Position numbers and translations under genes: made by a program
Assembly: GCA_002388905.1 (NCBI GenBank)
Contig: DGNJ01000124.1
Coordinates: 94,250-110,230, forward strand
Origin: Cellvibrionales bacterium UBA4495
GTDB taxonomy: Bacteria; Pseudomonadota; Gammaproteobacteria; Pseudomonadales; Porticoccaceae
Reading direction: 5' to 3'
DNA: 15,981 bases
Shown: one piece after another, positions 13,855 through 15,981 of the stretch
How the letters are laid out: every line of letters begins with the position of its first letter
How positions within the stretch are numbered: the stretch's first letter is position 1
Notes under the pieces: model-generated
What the model was told of the DNA's origin: nothing
Seen by the model: the letters and a program-made list of their open reading frames with translations, nothing else
The model's database searches: none

Positions 13855-13922
13855 AAGGGGCCAGGCAAAACCCCGGCGCTGGTGCCAAGCCCCAAAAATT
13901 CCAGTAAGATCGCCTTCTTGTC

Positions 13923-13952
13923 GGACCAGGGCCCGGATTAGCCGGGCTTGTC
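13923..13952 (+). other. Hairpin in the leader of the ferritin-like gene
   Basis: GCCCGG-ATTAG-CCGGGC (13931-13947) is a perfect 6-bp stem, flanked by GGAC and GTCC which can extend it. It lies between a possible -10 box TAAGAT (13905-13910) and the Shine-Dalgarno AGGAGAAGG (13972-13980). Confidence 0.35.
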
Positions 13953-13988
13953 CAGCGGTCCGCGTTCAAGCAGGAGAAGGATCGATCG

Positions 13989-14450
13989 ATGAAAACCTTT
14001 GAAACCCTGAAAGACGTCCTGGAAAATGCCATCGAGGTCCATACCCGGGCGGCCGAACTCTACGGCGACCTGGCCCGGCGCCAGGTCGACGGGCGGGGTC
14101 AGTTGCTTCTGGAAAGCATGATCGACCACGACCGACACATGGCGAGGATGCTCAGGGCCTTCACGGAGCGCGCCGGGGCCGGTGCGCTGGGCACTTACCT
14201 CCAATATACGCTGGAAGAGCCACCGGAGGCGTTTCTCGGGAACCTGGCCCCCGGCAGGGATCAATTGACGGTGGACGATCTCAGCGCTCTGGGGCAGGCG
14301 GTCCATCATTATCTGGTGGATCTTGTCGAGGAAGCCCGGCGGGAGACGGCCTCGGCCGAAGCCCGCGAACTGTTGGGGGATATCCTGCAACTGGAAACCG
14401 CCGAGCGACAAAACTTCACCCGCGCCACCATCGCCATCCTGGAAATGTAG
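13989..14450 (+). CDS. Ferritin-like four-helix protein
   Basis: The 153-residue protein reads as a four-helix bundle of the ferritin-like/rubrerythrin or DUF2383-type class. Helix 1 is about 5-30 (VLENAIEVHTRAAELYGDLA), helix 2 about 36-62 (LLLESMIDHDRHMARMLRAF), helix 3 about 96-120 and helix 4 about 123-151. Candidate metal ligands are E15, E23, E42, H47, H50, E136 and E139. The usual paired E-x-x-H motifs are not intact, so iron binding is uncertain. There is no signal peptide, so it is likely cytoplasmic. A strong AGGAGAAGG precedes ATG 13989. It stands alone, with its stop 9 bases from the convergent hspQ stop. An antisense frame in the same region is a shadow. Confidence 0.72.
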   Translation: MKTFETLKDVLENAIEVHTRAAELYGDLARRQVDGRGQLLLESMIDHDRHMARMLRAFTERAGAGALGTYLQYTLEEPPEAFLGNLAPGRDQLTVDDLSALGQAVHHYLVDLVEEARRETASAEARELLGDILQLETAERQNFTRATIAILEM

Positions 14451-14459
14451 TCACCGTGA

Positions 14460-14768
14460 TCAATTCGAGCGTCTGGTCCGGTAACCCTGGCCGTCAAACC
14501 GGTCAAAGAAACGACCAAGGGCCGGGTGTTCAATCTGTTCGCCGGTGGTATCTTCCGCCAGATGTCGCTCGGCCACATAGGTGACATGGTCGCGACCGTC
14601 CACCAGGACGGTATACCAGGGCGCATTCCGGGGCGGGCGGCTCCTGGCCATGATCTCGTACCATTCATCGGTGCCGGAGAATACCGGATCCACATCCGCC
14701 ACCACGCCCCGATAGCCGAATTTTTTGTGCTGGACGATCTGGCCGATTGAAAATCTGCAGGTCTGCAC
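14460..14768 (-). CDS. hspQ: Heat shock protein HspQ
   Basis: The 102-residue product matches HspQ (about 105 residues in E. coli) over its length. It has FSIGQIVQHKKFGYRGVVAD at the start, VDPVFSGTDEWYE, then APWYTVLVDGRDHVTYVAER. This is the YccV/hemimethylated-DNA-binding-like fold. In enterobacteria HspQ is a small heat-shock protein that acts as a specificity-enhancing factor and substrate for Lon; the same role is presumed. The GTG at 14768 is the best start, with GGAAGG seven bases upstream. A TATACT box on the minus strand (14826 to 14821) is a possible -10; no clear sigma32 promoter is visible. It diverges from the ATP-grasp gene. Confidence 0.93.
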   Translation of the reverse strand: MQTCRFSIGQIVQHKKFGYRGVVADVDPVFSGTDEWYEIMARSRPPRNAPWYTVLVDGRDHVTYVAERHLAEDTTGEQIEHPALGRFFDRFDGQGYRTRRSN

Positions 14769-14820
14769 GTGCTTGCCTTCCAGTGTTCGGGTTTTATCAG
14801 AAAAAAGTTCCTGAAAAGGC

Positions 14821-14826
14821 AGTATA
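14821..14826 (-). promoter_or_regulatory. Possible -10 box for hspQ
   Basis: TATACT on the minus strand lies 53 bases before the GTG start of hspQ. The -35 region is poor and does not fit the heat-shock consensus CTTGAA/CCCCAT. Confidence 0.3.
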
Positions 14827-14936
14827 GACGGCGGAGTGCCGGGTTATGAAGCCAGCGACGACCTCCACTGCCGCTGCAGAGATCGGTCAGGGCGTCTACA
14901 CTTGAGACTGTCAACTTAATCGGACTGAGGAGTGTT

Positions 14937-15981
14937 ATGACCACCGAGCGACTGCGAGACCACAAGAGCAACCGCAACAAAAACCCGGAAAAGGGCTTTG
15001 TCGCTATCCTGGGATGGAGTCTCAATGCCATGGATGCCATTGATCGTTTTGACCGTCCCTATGTCATTGTCGCGCCCTATTGGGCGGAGGACTTTGCCCG
15101 GGAAAACGATATTCCCTTTATCCCCTGGAATTTCGAGCGGTTGAACGACCGGTCCATGGAAATCGCCCAGACCCTGAAAGACGAAGGTGTCAACGTGGCG
15201 ATTCCCCTGTACGAGGAGACCGTGGAATGGGCCGGTGCCATCAATTCCGTGTTGCTGGATCAGCCCAGGCTTTACGGCCAGGCATTGCTGTTCCGGGACA
15301 AGGCCCTGATGAAGCGCCGGGCTCAACTCGGCGGTATCAGGGTGGGTATCTTCGAGGAAGCCCATGATCGGGACGACGTCATCCGCTTCCTCAAGCGGGT
15401 CAACCAGACGCTCCTCAAACTGGAGGGGGATCCCAACGACCCCATCCACATGAAGGCCTTCGACAAGGCCGGGTGCCTGGGCCACAGGGTGATTCGTACG
15501 CCGGAGGACGTGGCCAACATTCCCGACCAGGAATTTCCCGCCCTGTTGGAAAGTCACCTGGACGGCTGGGAGTTCGCCGTCGAGGCCTGGATTCACAATG
15601 GCAAGATCCGCTTCCTCAACATCTCCGAGTACGTGACCCTGGGCTACTCGGTGTTCGTGCCCGCCACGCCCGAGCTTGAGAGCTGGCGCGAGGCTATCAC
15701 CAAACAGATCGAGAAGCTGATAAAAACCTTCGATATCGACTTCGGCTTTATCCATCCCGAATACTTCGTCACCAGCGACGGTGAAATGTACTTCGGCGAG
15801 GTGGCCTACCGTCCCCCCGGGTTCAATGCCTTCGAGCTGATGGAGCGGGCCTATGGCTTTAACGCCTATCAGGGCATGGTACTGGCCTTCGACCCGAAAA
15901 CCACGGAGGAGGAAATCGAGGCGTTCTTCCCGGTTCCGGTGGAAGGTGCGAAAGGCTATGCCGGTTGTTTCGGCGTTTACC
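14937..15981 (+). CDS. ATP-grasp ligase-like protein (3' end outside window)
   Basis: The reading frame is open from ATG 14937 to the right edge (348 codons, no stop). TGAGGAG at 14926-14932 is a good Shine-Dalgarno. Residues 20-105 form a Rossmann-like pre-ATP-grasp domain (FVAILGWSLNAMDAIDRFDR). The ATP-grasp fold begins around RDKALMKRRAQLGGI (120-134). The lysine strand LLKLEG follows at 159-164, and a late metal-binding segment IDFGFIHPEYFV (267-278) is followed by MYFGEVAYRPPG (284-295) with E288 as likely Mg ligand. Enzymes of this fold join a carboxylate to an amine or thiol through an acyl-phosphate. The substrate and pathway are unknown and no biosynthetic partner is visible in the window. 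The long minus-strand open frame across it is a shadow. Confidence 0.88.
   Translation, partial: MTTERLRDHKSNRNKNPEKGFVAILGWSLNAMDAIDRFDRPYVIVAPYWAEDFARENDIPFIPWNFERLNDRSMEIAQTLKDEGVNVAIPLYEETVEWAGAINSVLLDQPRLYGQALLFRDKALMKRRAQLGGIRVGIFEEAHDRDDVIRFLKRVNQTLLKLEGDPNDPIHMKAFDKAGCLGHRVIRTPEDVANIPDQEFPALLESHLDGWEFAVEAWIHNGKIRFLNISEYVTLGYSVFVPATPELESWREAITKQIEKLIKTFDIDFGFIHPEYFVTSDGEMYFGEVAYRPPGFNAFELMERAYGFNAYQGMVLAFDPKTTEEEIEAFFPVPVEGAKGYAGCFGVY

Noticed and set aside
13883..13910. Sigma70 promoter with TAAGAT before the ferritin-like gene
   Set aside because: The -35 region does not match, so I mention the -10 only as a possibility and do not list it as a promoter.
13601..14032. Minus-strand frame between the glycine-zipper lipoprotein and the ferritin-like gene
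   Set aside because: It overlaps both well-supported genes in the wrong frame and has low-complexity content.
14916..15755. Minus-strand open frame of 279 codons opposite the ATP-grasp gene
   Set aside because: The plus strand has a good ribosome binding site and ATP-grasp motifs throughout, so the minus frame is a shadow.
1..15981. CRISPR arrays, tRNA or rRNA genes, insertion sequences, phage or toxin-antitoxin genes
   Set aside because: I found no spaced direct repeats, tRNA-like cloverleafs, transposase motifs or recognisable phage or toxin genes on either strand.

Overview
The window looks like chromosome of a GC-rich gammaproteobacterium. PpnN, YqhA, HspQ and the three-gene GlrK/lipoprotein/GlrR two-component operon are typical of that class, and the PA2778/PA2779-type pair is named after Pseudomonas aeruginosa loci. 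The genus cannot be told from sequence alone. Genes are densely packed. I see no tRNA, rRNA, CRISPR array, transposase or phage gene.

Layout. The left edge holds the C-terminal half of ppnN, followed by a small inverted pair of REP-like sequences. Next come yqhA (minus strand) and, diverging from it, an MFS transporter and a DUF2784 membrane protein in tandem. A 113-residue protein of unknown function follows. A minus-strand block runs from about 7.0 kb back to 3.6 kb: a PA2779-family small protein, a PA2778-family C39-like lipoprotein peptidase with TPRs, and an MltD-like lytic transglycosylase with LysM repeats. A class I O-methyltransferase lies just upstream of that block on the same strand and diverges from glrK.

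The centre (7.9-11.3 kb) is glrK, a QseG-like lipoprotein gene and glrR, reading rightward. Immediately downstream is the most informative non-coding stretch of the window. It holds two nearly identical 16-bp dyads matching the known GlrR recognition pattern TGTC-N10-GACA, an IHF-like site, and a strong -24/-12 sigma54 promoter. These precede a double-BON periplasmic protein and a second PA2779-family gene, and the unit ends at a good intrinsic terminator. The simplest reading is a GlrR/sigma54-activated envelope operon placed directly beside its regulator.

The right part holds two glycine-zipper envelope proteins in convergent orientation, a ferritin-like four-helix protein, hspQ on the minus strand, and a divergent ATP-grasp ligase-like gene that runs off the right edge. 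Many products (the transglycosylase, the C39 lipoprotein, the BON protein, the glycine-zipper proteins, GlrKR with its lipoprotein) act in the cell envelope, so the middle of the window reads as an envelope maintenance or stress neighbourhood. The candidate for a poorly described system is the C39 peptidase plus two PA2779 paralogues. Both paralogues carry an invariant PAGG-ALGT site just before a C-terminal membrane segment, and one of them appears to be under GlrR/sigma54 control.
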